From contig CAYLQY010000019.1 in NCBI GenBank assembly GCA_964386325.1, positions 1 to 44,466 of the forward strand: 44,466 nucleotides of DNA. The letters are read 5' to 3'. A program made the position numbers and the translations under genes. This DNA comes from Anaerorhabdus sp964386325 (lineage in GTDB: Bacteria > Bacillota_I > Bacilli_A > Erysipelotrichales > Erysipelotrichaceae). Position 1 is the stretch's first letter. Each line of letters opens with the position of its first letter. The notes beneath the pieces are model-generated. The model did no database searches and was not told the origin of the DNA. It saw only the letters and a list, made by a program, of their open reading frames with translations. Positions 16,519 through 24,948 of this stretch are shown here, piece by piece.

Positions 16519-16547
16519 ATTCTAGCACCCGTTAATTTCAATAACAA
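16519..16547 (-). promoter_or_regulatory. Promoter of the importer operon
   Basis: On the minus strand TTGTTA (16542-16547) and TAGAAT (16519-16524) are spaced 17 bases, with an extended TGC just before the -10 element. The promoter lies in the divergent region shared with the LysR gene, so LysR control is likely. Confidence 0.65.
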
Positions 16548-16552
16548 ATACT

Positions 16553-16604
16553 TATATCAAATACATTGCCATGCTTGACAGCTATATATAAACAAAGGTA
16601 AATT
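16553..16604 (+). promoter_or_regulatory. LysR promoter and candidate LysR-box region
   Basis: On the plus strand TTGACA (16575-16580) is followed 18 bases later by TAAATT (16599-16604). TATAT (16553-16557) and TATATA (16583-16588) flank it as an AT-rich inverted element, a plausible LysR-type site serving both divergent genes. Confidence 0.45.
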
Positions 16605-16623
16605 AATAGTGGAGGATATAAAA

Positions 16624-17499
16624 ATGGAACTACGTGTACTTGAATATTTCTTGGCTGTTACACGCGAACAAAGCATATCTGCAGCCGCCGAAGCATTACA
16701 TTTATCACAACCAACATTATCAAGACAATTAAAAGATATGGAAGATGAACTCGGTAAACAACTACTCATTCGAGGCAATCGTAAGATAACATTAACAGAA
16801 GAAGGAATGATTCTACGGAAACGTGCTGAAGAAATCTTAGAGTTAGTAAGAAAAGCTGAGCATGAGATTACTGTTTCTGATGAATTTATTTCTGGTGATA
16901 TCACAATAGGCACTGGAGAAACAGACGGCTTAAGATTAATCACAAGTACAGCAAAAGAAATCCAACAACACTACCCACATATTCATTTCAATCTTGTTAG
17001 CGGCGATGCCGTGGATATCATTGACCAATTGAATAAGGGAATCTATGATTTTGGTATCTTGTTGGGTGATATTGATACTGCAAAATTTGATGCAATCAAA
17101 TTACCTTATAATGATACTTGGGGTGTTTTAATGCGAAATGATTCAGTACTTGCAAAAAAGGATGTTATAGCACCTGAAGATTTATGGGATAAACCTTTAA
17201 TCGTTTCAAGGCAAGCAATAAAACAACATGGTATTCCTCTTTGGTTAAGAAAAGATGTTAATGACCTAAATATCGTAGCAACCTATAATCTACTATTTAA
17301 TGCATCATTAATGGTTGATGAGGGAATGGGCTACTGTATTACCTTGGATAAAATTATAAATACCACAGGTGATAGTCATCTATGTTTCAGACCTCTATCC
17401 CCTAAATTAAATATAAGTATGAGTATTGTTTGGAAAAAATATCAAGTATTTTCCAAAGCCACTGAAAAATTCATTCTTGCTCTTCAAGAGAAATTCTAA
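16624..17499 (+). CDS. LysR-family transcriptional regulator
   Basis: This 291-aa regulator has an N-terminal winged helix-turn-helix (MELRVLEYFLAVTRE, then SISAAAEALHLSQPTLSRQL) and a C-terminal effector-binding domain of the periplasmic-binding fold (from about residue 90). I chose the start at 16624 because GGAGG lies nine bases upstream; an in-frame ATG at 16609 adds five residues. It is transcribed divergently from the six-gene importer operon and most likely controls it in response to a transported ligand. Confidence 0.92.
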   Translation: MELRVLEYFLAVTREQSISAAAEALHLSQPTLSRQLKDMEDELGKQLLIRGNRKITLTEEGMILRKRAEEILELVRKAEHEITVSDEFISGDITIGTGETDGLRLITSTAKEIQQHYPHIHFNLVSGDAVDIIDQLNKGIYDFGILLGDIDTAKFDAIKLPYNDTWGVLMRNDSVLAKKDVIAPEDLWDKPLIVSRQAIKQHGIPLWLRKDVNDLNIVATYNLLFNASLMVDEGMGYCITLDKIINTTGDSHLCFRPLSPKLNISMSIVWKKYQVFSKATEKFILALQEKF

Positions 17500-17501
17500 T
17501 A

Positions 17502-17544
17502 AAAATACCTCAATGAAAGGTTCACCCATTCTTTGAGGTATTTT
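17502..17544. terminator. Bidirectional terminator between LysR and HIT genes
   Basis: AAAATACCTCAA (17502-17513) and TTGAGGTATTTT (17533-17544) form a 12-bp stem. The A- and T-rich flanks allow it to end both converging transcripts. Confidence 0.85.
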
Positions 17545-18037
17545 AATATTTAAATTTAGTCTGAATCTGTTTTACTATTTCTAATACTTCATCAATTTCT
17601 ATGCTCGTACTATTTTCTTTTGCATAGTTACATATGCTTCTTAAATCACCTTTATTCTCCATCCATGCATAGTGAGGCAGAATCCAAAAATGCAGATGTT
17701 TTGAGTTTTCTTCTTGAAAAAGAGTTATCTTATCCGTCACATTTAATTCCTTTAAGCATCTTATTACACTGTTAATTAATTCCATCAATTTAGTTCTATC
17801 TTGATCATCCATTTGTGTGATTGATTGAATGTGTTCTTTTACATTAACGATAATAAACCCTTTAATTGGAACTAAAGGATCTTGCTGAATTGTAAATCTA
17901 TCATCTTCATAGATTAATCCACCTGGTGTTTCAATACTATGATTCGCAATTGCACACCCTAAACAATCCGCTTCAATTACATTTCCTAAAAAGTCTTTGA
18001 TTAAACTCGTACTATTACTTAATACATTTTCTTTCAT
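17543..18037 (-). CDS. HIT-family nucleotide-binding protein
   Basis: This 164-aa protein has the histidine-triad fold: an N-terminal CLGC (possible zinc site), a YEDDRFTIQQDP segment, GFIIVNVKEHI, and the HIT motif region KHLHFWILPHY. The motif has the first two His residues, but the third alternating position is Trp rather than His or Gln. It may therefore be a less active hydrolase or a variant clade. I chose the start at 18037, preceded by AGAGACGG; the frame extends to 18082 without a better site. It lies 28 bases after the PAS-GGDEF gene and is probably cotranscribed. Confidence 0.85.
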   Translation of the reverse strand: MKENVLSNSTSLIKDFLGNVIEADCLGCAIANHSIETPGGLIYEDDRFTIQQDPLVPIKGFIIVNVKEHIQSITQMDDQDRTKLMELINSVIRCLKELNVTDKITLFQEENSKHLHFWILPHYAWMENKGDLRSICNYAKENSTSIEIDEVLEIVKQIQTKFKY

Positions 18038-18065
18038 AGATATCCGTCTCTTTTTTAGTTTGAAT

Positions 18066-19364
18066 TTATCGCAAAGCATCATCTAAATAAAATGAAACTT
18101 GATTTCTTCCCTTTTGTTTTGCTTGATACATTGCTTTATCTGCTTGATCTAGTACTTGATCAAAATCATCTCCACATGAAAACAACGTTATTCCAACACT
18201 ACAAGTTACCTCGATATCTTCACTATCATTATGTATTTTAAGAAGCGAAACAATATTTTCAGCCTTAAGTTTTATTTTTTCAATATCTGTTACATTTTCA
18301 ACTAAAACAATGAACTCATCACCACCGATTCTCCCTACTAATTCATTAGGAAAAGCTTCTTTTAGTTTTTTGGCAGCAGTAACCAAGATTTCATCACCAA
18401 AAAGATGACCATACGTATCATTAATATTTTTAAAGAAATCTAAATCTATAAAAAGTAAAGCATTGTTTAAATTTGGATGCTCTTGCAAACATTTATTAAT
18501 TCGATCCTTCATACTTTGTCGATTGTATAAATCTGTTAAATCATCATGTTGTGCTTTAGCGGTTAATCGTTGTTTTAACTTAACTTCGTCATCTGAATCT
18601 TGCAAAAAAGAAACTAGTCGTAACGAATTGGTAACTTTACTCATATACATTTTTGATTTGAATTCAATCCAGCGATAATCTTTCTTGTCACTTCGCATAA
18701 ATGTAATATGGCTGAATTCCTTGATACCACAATTATATTTATCTATCAAATTATTCAAATCGTAAAATAAATTGAATTCTTCAACATAATCACTATGAAT
18801 ATAATCTGTAGAAATTAAGTTAACCATTTTTGAAAATTCTACTCGTTGATAGTTCTTTATTAAATTATTCCACAAATCTCCTTCAGCACGTATCATTTGA
18901 TTCTTCATTAAATCTGCTTCAAGAATGTCCTTAAACATCGTTGTAGAAAGTTCACTTTTTTCTTTTTCTTCTTCTAATTCAATTTGTGCTGTGACATCAC
19001 GAGCAATCCCAAAAATGCCAATTACATTATTATCATCATCGCGAATTAGATGCTTACTTGTCGAAGAATATTTTTTTCTACCATTCTCATCTGGAATTGG
19101 TTCAATATTATTTATTATTGATACTTCACTCTCCATTAATGATCTATCATCCTCTATATATCGTTTCGCTAGTTCATAATCAAATAAATCAAAATCCGTC
19201 CTTCCGATGACTTCTTCAGCTGTTTTCTTGTTCACAAGCTTCGCAAAAGAAAGAGAACAGTTAATATATGTTAGATTTGAGTCTTTTATAAACAGCAGAT
19301 CTTCTGATGTTTTAAATAAAGTTTCTAAGGCTTTTATTAGAAACTCTGTTTTTTGTAAACCCAT
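18066..19364 (-). CDS. PAS-GGDEF diguanylate cyclase
   Basis: This 432-aa protein starts with a PAS domain (about residues 8-130, with a PAC-like IGIFGIARDVT end). A middle sensory-like section follows (about 170-270), then a GGDEF domain (about 285-430). The active-site loop reads GRIGGDEFIVL and is intact, so it should make c-di-GMP from GTP. No RxxD inhibitory site is visible at the usual distance, so product inhibition may be absent. No membrane segment is present. The ribosome site is GGAGG. It is the first gene of a probable pair with the HIT protein. Confidence 0.92.
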   Translation of the reverse strand: MGLQKTEFLIKALETLFKTSEDLLFIKDSNLTYINCSLSFAKLVNKKTAEEVIGRTDFDLFDYELAKRYIEDDRSLMESEVSIINNIEPIPDENGRKKYSSTSKHLIRDDDNNVIGIFGIARDVTAQIELEEEKEKSELSTTMFKDILEADLMKNQMIRAEGDLWNNLIKNYQRVEFSKMVNLISTDYIHSDYVEEFNLFYDLNNLIDKYNCGIKEFSHITFMRSDKKDYRWIEFKSKMYMSKVTNSLRLVSFLQDSDDEVKLKQRLTAKAQHDDLTDLYNRQSMKDRINKCLQEHPNLNNALLFIDLDFFKNINDTYGHLFGDEILVTAAKKLKEAFPNELVGRIGGDEFIVLVENVTDIEKIKLKAENIVSLLKIHNDSEDIEVTCSVGITLFSCGDDFDQVLDQADKAMYQAKQKGRNQVSFYLDDALR

Positions 19365-19642
19365 GATTTTTCCTCCAATGATAAATTATGTAAAAACAAT
19401 ATTCATTATTTACATTGTACTACTTATTTTAGATTTTGTACCTTTAAATCCGATAAAATCTTATCGAAAAATACCAACTTTAGATTCCACATTACTTTTC
19501 CTTTATTGCACATATTTTATTGTTATCTAAAATTATACTGAGACACGAAAAAAGCCCCTTAATGAGACTTTGTTTCTAAGATATTTAATACTCTACTGAT
19601 TTTAAACTACTAAACTCTTATGCATTTACTCATAACTACATA

Positions 19643-20686
19643 TTATTTGCCTGATAAACAGGCTATTTCTTGATCAAGCCATGTTATAATTTCATCCTCT
19701 ATTTTTAAAACAGAATCATCTAATGGTATGGTAAGCCCTCTACAACCACCATCACAATGCCCAATCTCTCTTTTTCTACCACAACCATATCCTTTCGCAA
19801 TTAACTCTTGCAAAATTACTGAAAAAGAAGAAACTACGTCCATATACTCATGTGTTCTTGTTGATTTTATATTTATATGATAACCGTTATTAAGCGATGC
19901 ATTTATTCCCCATAAATCTTTACGTTTATAACAATACTTTATATAAATATGAAATCCTTTTATTTCCACAACACAAGTAAGTCCTTTCTCTAAATAGCGT
20001 TGATGAAGTTGGATAACAAAATTTTGCACCTCACTAGATAAAGGTTTTATTGTGTCCTGAACAATCGAAAGACTACTCGTTTCATCTTTCATTAGCTCCC
20101 TGAAATCACAACGCAAGAAAATATCTTGATTAACAAGTGTTCCATGTTCAATTTCTGCAATAGCCATAATTTTCATACCGATGAGCATAACTGGGTTATC
20201 CGGATAACTAACTTTCAAAACTTCATTATCTGCTAGATTTTGTATTTCACTATTTACATTACCCTCAACAACAATCCCGCAATTAATTAGAAACTGTAAA
20301 CATTCTAAATTTTTCGAATGAGATAACTTTTGATTAAATATTGTATTCTCACATAAGATAGCTTGTCCATTTTCAATTAATCTACCTTGGTAACCAATTT
20401 TCATTAGCATCCTACTGACATGATGAATAAAGGGATAATAAACTGAAAGTGTTGTTCGATTTTCATATTCGTGAGCAACTTTTTTACTAGTGTCGTAAAG
20501 ATTAGCTGTTCTGTCTAGTTCAGTATATAGTCGTTTTAAAAAACTTCTAAACGCAATAACACCTTCATATATACTTTCACCTGGAAAAAAATTCAAATAG
20601 TCAGATTTGACTAAATAAGCATCCGTTGCTTCTGGCACCATAATTTCGCATAAATATTGTGCTACATCTTGTAAAGTTTTTCTCAT
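19643..20686 (-). CDS. Conserved hypothetical protein with Cys-rich C-terminus
   Basis: This 347-aa soluble protein has no domain I recognise. The N-terminal two-thirds are helical with scattered Cys. The C-terminal 50 residues carry a distinct cluster, GYGCGRKREIGHCDGGCRG, that looks metal-binding, followed by an acidic helix. I chose the ATG at 20686 because AGGTGG lies eight bases upstream; an in-frame GTG at 20698 overlaps the ribosome site. It has no close neighbours, with 340 bases upstream and 280 downstream that hold no gene. Confidence 0.8.
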   Translation of the reverse strand: MRKTLQDVAQYLCEIMVPEATDAYLVKSDYLNFFPGESIYEGVIAFRSFLKRLYTELDRTANLYDTSKKVAHEYENRTTLSVYYPFIHHVSRMLMKIGYQGRLIENGQAILCENTIFNQKLSHSKNLECLQFLINCGIVVEGNVNSEIQNLADNEVLKVSYPDNPVMLIGMKIMAIAEIEHGTLVNQDIFLRCDFRELMKDETSSLSIVQDTIKPLSSEVQNFVIQLHQRYLEKGLTCVVEIKGFHIYIKYCYKRKDLWGINASLNNGYHINIKSTRTHEYMDVVSSFSVILQELIAKGYGCGRKREIGHCDGGCRGLTIPLDDSVLKIEDEIITWLDQEIACLSGK

Positions 20687-20836
20687 ACTTATTTCCACCT
20701 TAATCTATATATTTTATAAAAAAAGTTTAACAAACAAAATAAGACAACATCTGTCATATTTCGATAAATTAGTAGTGTTTTAATACATATAATTTATACT
20801 AATTCACAAAATTTATCTATCTAAAATCGCAATAAT

Positions 20837-20864
20837 AAAAAGTTCCCTTTTTATGGAACCCTTT
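20837..20864 (-). terminator. Terminator downstream of the CPBP-like gene
   Basis: On the minus strand AAAGGGTTCC and GGGAACTTTTT form a stem (GTTCC/GGAAC core with G-T extensions) followed by T residues. Confidence 0.6.
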
Positions 20865-20892
20865 ACCATTCTTCAAAAAATTCACTTAGATT

Positions 20893-21030
20893 TTAATCTA
20901 CTGTTTTTATTTCGTAAATATCTACATTAATCAATTCCAACATATCATGTTCCAAAATGTCTGTTTGATAATTAGCTCTATCTACAACTTTGTCAATTAC
21001 ATTACCTGAAAGAATGAGGCCAACAAGAAA
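20893..21030 (-). pseudogene. Possible decayed C-terminal tail of the CPBP-like gene
   Basis: After the CPBP-like stop (TAA at 21040-21042) the same frame meets a second stop (TAG at 21031-21033) and then stays open for 45 codons to 20893. The translation (FLVGLILSGNVIDKVVDRAN and onward) is hydrophilic and protein-like, but has no start codon with a ribosome site. It may be a gene remnant or a C-terminal domain cut off by nonsense mutations. I could not identify it. Confidence 0.3.
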
Positions 21031-21039
21031 CTATTTATA

Positions 21040-21708
21040 TTATAATAAATAACCAATTGCAATAAACAAATAGCTCCATGCACTACTTCTACCTAATTTC
21101 AAGTACATTATTCCACTTAGTATTGAAAATAATACACAAGAAATTCCATTCCAAATTTCAAGTCCAACCCCACGAGAAACAAAATGAAATATCCCCCAAG
21201 TTAGTGCCAATACAATTCCACCGAATGGAATATTACTTTCTTTATTAATACGAACTTCGAATGCTTTTTGGCCAAACATGATTATTAATAAGACAATTCC
21301 AACCTCCATTACATAATACATATATTGTGTAATGAATTGAAAAGCATTCTTTCCAGAAGCTTCTCCAATTACCTTTAAGGTATGCCAATCAATAAAAGTC
21401 ATGACTTTACAAGCAATCAAACAAATAATCGCAACAATTAGATTTTTTGGTGTAATTGCAAAACGCTTGTTTTCTCTTGGAAAAGAAAGTTTTTTATTAC
21501 TCCAAGCAAGAATACTAATAAGATATATCGTCCAAAGCACAACCATGATGAGATGATGGACACTTCTTTGATTTGTAGTATAATGCCAAATATCCATTTT
21601 AAAAATCCACATTTCAATGACGAACAATGAAAAATACTCTAATAGAAAAGCCCCAAATAACCAAAAACAGATTATTAAATATTTAGTCCATTTATCAGAA
21701 ATATTCAT
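21040..21708 (-). CDS. CPBP-like (CAAX protease-related) membrane protein lacking the EExxR motif
   Basis: This 222-aa membrane protein has about seven helices. The segment WGIFHF followed by a helix with NGISCVLFSILSGIMYLKLG resembles motifs 2 and 3 of the CPBP intramembrane protease family. The catalytic Glu pair (EExxxR) expected before it is not present, so it is probably not an active peptidase. Some CPBP proteins confer bacteriocin immunity, but that is not shown here. The start is preceded by AAGGGG. It lies 95 bases after the small membrane protein gene at 21803. Confidence 0.6.
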   Translation of the reverse strand: MNISDKWTKYLIICFWLFGAFLLEYFSLFVIEMWIFKMDIWHYTTNQRSVHHLIMVVLWTIYLISILAWSNKKLSFPRENKRFAITPKNLIVAIICLIACKVMTFIDWHTLKVIGEASGKNAFQFITQYMYYVMEVGIVLLIIMFGQKAFEVRINKESNIPFGGIVLALTWGIFHFVSRGVGLEIWNGISCVLFSILSGIMYLKLGRSSAWSYLFIAIGYLL

Positions 21709-21802
21709 AAATAAGTTCCCCTTTTCAAAGATACCAGTAAACTAGTAATATTAAATACAATTATAACAGCATATCTAACTTTTCTATCTTTAATTTCAAC
21801 CT

Positions 21803-22234
21803 TTATTCATTGTTTTTGTAAGTAATTATCATATGACCAATCCCAAAAATAATCGCAACAATTATTAAAAGAATTTGCATACGAAGTATACCACTAATTA
21901 AAAAAATCAATGTTGGCAGAATTGCTAATAACATAGCTTTAGTGATTGTTTGTTTATGAAAGTAAAGAATCCAAATTAAGCAATACATTATTGTTAAAAC
22001 AGCATTTGATAAAATGTATAGCATATCACCATTTACCAACCAATATCCATAAGAGAGTACTGGTATATTTATGACCATTAAAAACATTGCTCCAAATCGT
22101 CCAATTTGTTCAATCATTTCAACAAACTTGTTTTGATATTTGTTTTCAATATTTTTGTATTTTATTCCAAATACTATATTCGGTATCATAATAATCACCA
22201 TAATACCAGCACCATATATATTAAACCAATTCAT
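21803..22234 (-). CDS. Small membrane protein of unknown function
   Basis: This 143-aa protein has four to five predicted helices, with a basic KYKNIENKYQNK loop after the first. No family was recognised. It follows the anti-sigma gene by about 80 bases and precedes the CPBP-like gene, all on the minus strand, so it may belong to the same transcription unit. The ribosome site is GGGTGAAG. Confidence 0.7.
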   Translation of the reverse strand: MNWFNIYGAGIMVIIMIPNIVFGIKYKNIENKYQNKFVEMIEQIGRFGAMFLMVINIPVLSYGYWLVNGDMLYILSNAVLTIMYCLIWILYFHKQTITKAMLLAILPTLIFLISGILRMQILLIIVAIIFGIGHMIITYKNNE

Positions 22235-22315
22235 TCTTCACCCTAAGTTTTCTTAACTATCTTTCTCTACCATCCTAATTTAGTTTTTAGCATATTATTG
22301 TTCATCACTATAACT

Positions 22316-23254
22316 CTATTTTGAAGATTGTTCAAGATAATATTCTTGAATCTCTGAATAACTATTAAACTTATCACTGAAATTAACCTGTAATATCTCC
22401 CCCGTTGTATCTTCAAAAATAATAATATTACAATTATCGATTACTGAAAGTACAAGCTCTGCTTTTGTTTTCAAATCAGGAATTGCTAATTTATTTACCT
22501 CACTGCTGTAGATTACTTTGATTTCATAGGGTTCATTAGAAGTTTGTAGTTGAATTGTATACCCACCTTGATTCATTGGAATTAAAGAATAATCACCCTC
22601 GGATAAGTTATCAATACCCACTATTTCTAATAAATCATGAACACCCACATTATTACCCACATATTTAATACGATTATCAATCAAAGAAATAAATGGTTCC
22701 GTATAAATCTGACTTGTTTTAGAATTAACAATTTGATTACCAATCTTTATTAAATCATTAATACTCGATAATGGTATTTCTATTGTACTTTCACTGTATT
22801 GTGAACTAAATGTTTTAACTAAAGTATATGTTATTTTTTCATAACCTTGTTCAGTATTATCAATGTGATAATCTTTAATCACCATACCTGGTTGATTTGG
22901 TTTACCTGTATATTTAATGATACCCTCGGTAATTTCAATATTTCCTTTTATCGAAACATCATTTGATACAGATCCAAATACATAAGGTTTAAGTAATAAA
23001 AAAGACACGAACAAAAACACAACAACAATAATTGAGCTAAATATCTTTCTTCTATTTTTTTGTTTTACCTTCTTTAAGTAGTCAATCTCACCATCTTTTG
23101 CATGATTTATTGGACGTAACATTTCATTATAAATTTGTTTGCAGTTATCACACTCATTTAAATGTTCTTTAACCAACATAGATGCTTCATTTTCACAACA
23201 ATTATCAACATAGTTAGGTAATACTTCTCTAATAATGCTACATGGTAGTTTCAT
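22316..23254 (-). CDS. Transmembrane anti-sigma factor with zinc-finger (ZAS-like) domain
   Basis: This 312-aa protein has an N-terminal anti-sigma domain with the zinc motif EHLNECDNCKQIY (HxxxCxxC), one membrane helix at about residues 75-95, and a large extracellular part of about 215 residues. This is the plan of RsiW-like anti-sigma factors, which hold an ECF sigma inactive until an envelope signal is received. The start at 23254 follows AGGAGGCAATTGAAG; the frame continues five bases further to a TTG. The gene overlaps the sigma gene end by 17 bases, which couples their translation. Confidence 0.88.
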   Translation of the reverse strand: MKLPCSIIREVLPNYVDNCCENEASMLVKEHLNECDNCKQIYNEMLRPINHAKDGEIDYLKKVKQKNRRKIFSSIIVVVFLFVSFLLLKPYVFGSVSNDVSIKGNIEITEGIIKYTGKPNQPGMVIKDYHIDNTEQGYEKITYTLVKTFSSQYSESTIEIPLSSINDLIKIGNQIVNSKTSQIYTEPFISLIDNRIKYVGNNVGVHDLLEIVGIDNLSEGDYSLIPMNQGGYTIQLQTSNEPYEIKVIYSSEVNKLAIPDLKTKAELVLSVIDNCNIIIFEDTTGEILQVNFSDKFNSYSEIQEYYLEQSSK

Positions 23255-23711
23255 CTTCAATTGCCTCCTTTATTCTTGTTTTTCCTCTATAGAAAGTAAC
23301 TCTTGCCCAATTTTCACTTTTATCCATAATTTCACCAATTTGTGCAAATGATAGATTTGCTGCTAGTCTCAAATATACTACTTCACGATAAGGCTCAGGT
23401 AATTCATGTACTTTCTTCAAGATTCCTACACAATCCCAATCAATTTTTTCGCTTATGATATCTTCATTTAACTCAATCTCTTTAATTCTTCTAAACTCAC
23501 GCCGCAACAAGTTATTCGCAATGCCACATAACCATGTGCTGACTTTACAACTATGATCATATGTATGCAACTTTTCCAACGCAATTACAAAAGTTTCTTG
23601 AGTCAATTCTTCTGCAAGATCATCTCTATGGCATTTTTTAAGAAGAAAACCATAGACCAGTTTTGCATAAGACCGATAAATTTCTTCGTAACTTTGATTT
23701 GACTGTTCCAT
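23238..23711 (-). CDS. ECF-type RNA polymerase sigma factor
   Basis: This 157-aa protein is a compact ECF sigma factor. It has region 2 (residues about 8-75, including DDLAEELTQETFVIALEKLH and STWLCGIANN) and region 4 (about 95-150, with REVVYLRLAANLSFAQIG and the helix NWARVTFYRGK). It is coupled to its anti-sigma factor. I chose the start at 23711 because GAGGAGGGAGATA lies immediately upstream; the frame reaches 23729. A TGTAAC element at about 23755-23760 is a possible ECF -35 for autoregulation. An extended -10 (TGGTATAAT) near 23853 suggests a housekeeping promoter as well. Confidence 0.92.
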   Translation of the reverse strand: MEQSNQSYEEIYRSYAKLVYGFLLKKCHRDDLAEELTQETFVIALEKLHTYDHSCKVSTWLCGIANNLLRREFRRIKEIELNEDIISEKIDWDCVGILKKVHELPEPYREVVYLRLAANLSFAQIGEIMDKSENWARVTFYRGKTRIKEAIEDETTM

Positions 23712-23872
23712 TATCTCCCTCCTCACCAAATATATGTATATTATTCATGAAACGTTACAAAATTTCTTTATTTTATATGCAATTATTATCCGACATTGCT
23801 CACTCCATATAACTAGGAAATACACTAAGAACCACAATTCCATTAAAATTATACCAAATATTGCATAAATAT

Positions 23873-23898
23873 GAAAAAAGTCCCAGTTTATAGGACTT
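23873..23898 (-). terminator. Terminator after the 58-aa membrane protein gene
   Basis: On the minus strand AAAGTCC and GGACTTTTTT form a 7-bp stem with an 8-9-base loop and a T-run. It lies about 75 bases after the small gene stop at 23973. Confidence 0.75.
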
Positions 23899-23972
23899 TC
23901 ATCATTTACTATTGTTGTATCTATATAATTTTTAGAGAATAAACAATTCATTTAAATATTAAAGAATCAAAA

Positions 23973-24149
23973 TCACTTGGAATTCTTTAATTCCTTTGCA
24001 ACGACAATTAAAAATAATAATAAGATTATTATCATTAAACTATCTGGATTTACAAGACCATCACGAAACCCTAACTCTTTGACTTTCAAATAAAGAAAAG
24101 TTATGTAAAATGCTTCTGCCACAATAAAATATAGTCTGAAAAGTTTCAT
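23973..24149 (-). CDS. Small membrane protein (58 aa)
   Basis: A short gene on the minus strand begins with ATG at 24149, nine bases after GGAGG, and ends with TGA at 23973. The protein (MKLFRLYFIVAEAFYITFLY at its start) has two hydrophobic segments: an N-terminal helix and a C-terminal one rich in Ile and Leu (SLMIIILLLFLIVVAKEL). A terminator follows at 23873-23898. No family is known to me. A second frame from 24153 gives a shorter, less likely peptide. It precedes the ECF sigma gene, and the large inverted repeat at 24226-24270 lies upstream. Confidence 0.65.
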   Translation of the reverse strand: MKLFRLYFIVAEAFYITFLYLKVKELGFRDGLVNPDSLMIIILLLFLIVVAKELKNSK

Positions 24150-24225
24150 TCATGATGTCCTCCATCAAATTGTTTTAACACTGTTTTCTAATACCTTTTT
24201 AAAATTCAGTTGATTCAATTGTTTT

Positions 24226-24270
24226 TATCTATTGTATAGTTTGCTCTATTCCTAAACTATACAATAGATA
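24226..24270. repeat. Perfect 17-bp inverted repeat with 11-base loop
   Basis: TATCTATTGTATAGTTT (24226-24242) and AAACTATACAATAGATA (24254-24270) are exact inverted copies. The repeat sits between the ABC ATPase stop (24314) and the small gene start (24149). It may be an operator of a dimeric regulator, a hairpin in the transcript, or a terminator; there is no T-run. Confidence 0.8.
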
Positions 24271-24313
24271 TTAAATTACTATTTTTCATTTCACTTTGCG
24301 TAAATTCATGAAT

Positions 24314-24946
24314 TCACCCTACCACACTTCCATCTTTTAATGTAATGATTCGATTAGCTTGCTTTGCAAATTCTTCATCGTGTGTTACTAAAATAATAGT
24401 AATTCCATTATTATTTAACTCTTTTAGTATTTTCTTAATTTGGTCACTGGATTCAGAGTCAAGAGCACCCGTTGGTTCATCCGCTAACAAAACTTTACAT
24501 TCACTCATCAACGCACGTGCAATAGCTGTTCTTTGTTTCTCACCACCTGAACAGTTTTTAACTTTTTGTGTTCTTATTGGATATATATCTAATTGCTTGA
24601 GTAATTCTTCTGCTTTCCTTTTATCTTTTCTTTTCAAAAGAATATTTTGTAATACCGTCATATCCTCAACCAAAGCAAAATTTTGCATTATCATCGAGCA
24701 TGAATTACGAATAAGTGCGTTTCTTTGTTTATCCGTCATAATTTGAACATCATCAAAATAATACTCCCCATAAGTTGGACTATCTAATCCTGAGAGAATA
24801 TTCAAAAGAGTGCTTTTTCCTGCTCCGCTTTTCCCTTGTATTGCAACATACTCTCCAAAATGAATATCTAAACTAATATTATTTAAAATATATCGAGTTT
24901 GATTTCTAATTTTCACACTCTTTGTAACTAAATTTAATTTAATCAT
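24314..24946 (-). CDS. ABC transporter ATP-binding protein (LolD/MacB/bacteriocin-exporter type)
   Basis: This 210-aa ATPase has Walker A QGKSGAGKSTLL, the Q-loop in MIMQNFALV, the signature CSGGEKQRTAIARAL, Walker B LLADEPTGALD and an H-loop (LVTHDEEF). It powers the two permease-like proteins encoded immediately upstream. The start at 24946 follows AAAGGGG; the frame extends to 24970 over the permease stop. ATPases of this type serve FtsX-like exporters of peptides, antibiotics or lipoproteins. Confidence 0.9.
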   Translation of the reverse strand: MIKLNLVTKSVKIRNQTRYILNNISLDIHFGEYVAIQGKSGAGKSTLLNILSGLDSPTYGEYYFDDVQIMTDKQRNALIRNSCSMIMQNFALVEDMTVLQNILLKRKDKRKAEELLKQLDIYPIRTQKVKNCSGGEKQRTAIARALMSECKVLLADEPTGALDSESSDQIKKILKELNNNGITIILVTHDEEFAKQANRIITLKDGSVVG

Positions 24947-24948
24947 AT

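Larger units (their letters stand above)
20687..21039. other. Intergenic region with terminator and an orphan reading-frame tail
   Basis: This stretch holds a minus-strand terminator (20837-20864) and, upstream of it, a 45-codon open stretch (20893-21030). That stretch continues the frame of the CPBP-like gene after two stop codons. No separate start or ribosome site was found for it. Confidence 0.6.

Noticed and set aside
16557..16943. 128-aa minus-strand open frame
   Set aside because: It lies antisense to the LysR gene, lacks a ribosome site and has Ser-rich shadow composition.
19365..19642. Possible terminator or small gene between the PAS-GGDEF and Cys-rich genes
   Set aside because: No convincing stem-loop with a T-run and no open frame with a ribosome site was found.
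23745..23951. 68-aa minus-strand open frame upstream of the ECF sigma gene
   Set aside because: It reads through a terminator hairpin (23873-23898) and the sigma promoter region and has no ribosome site at its ATG.
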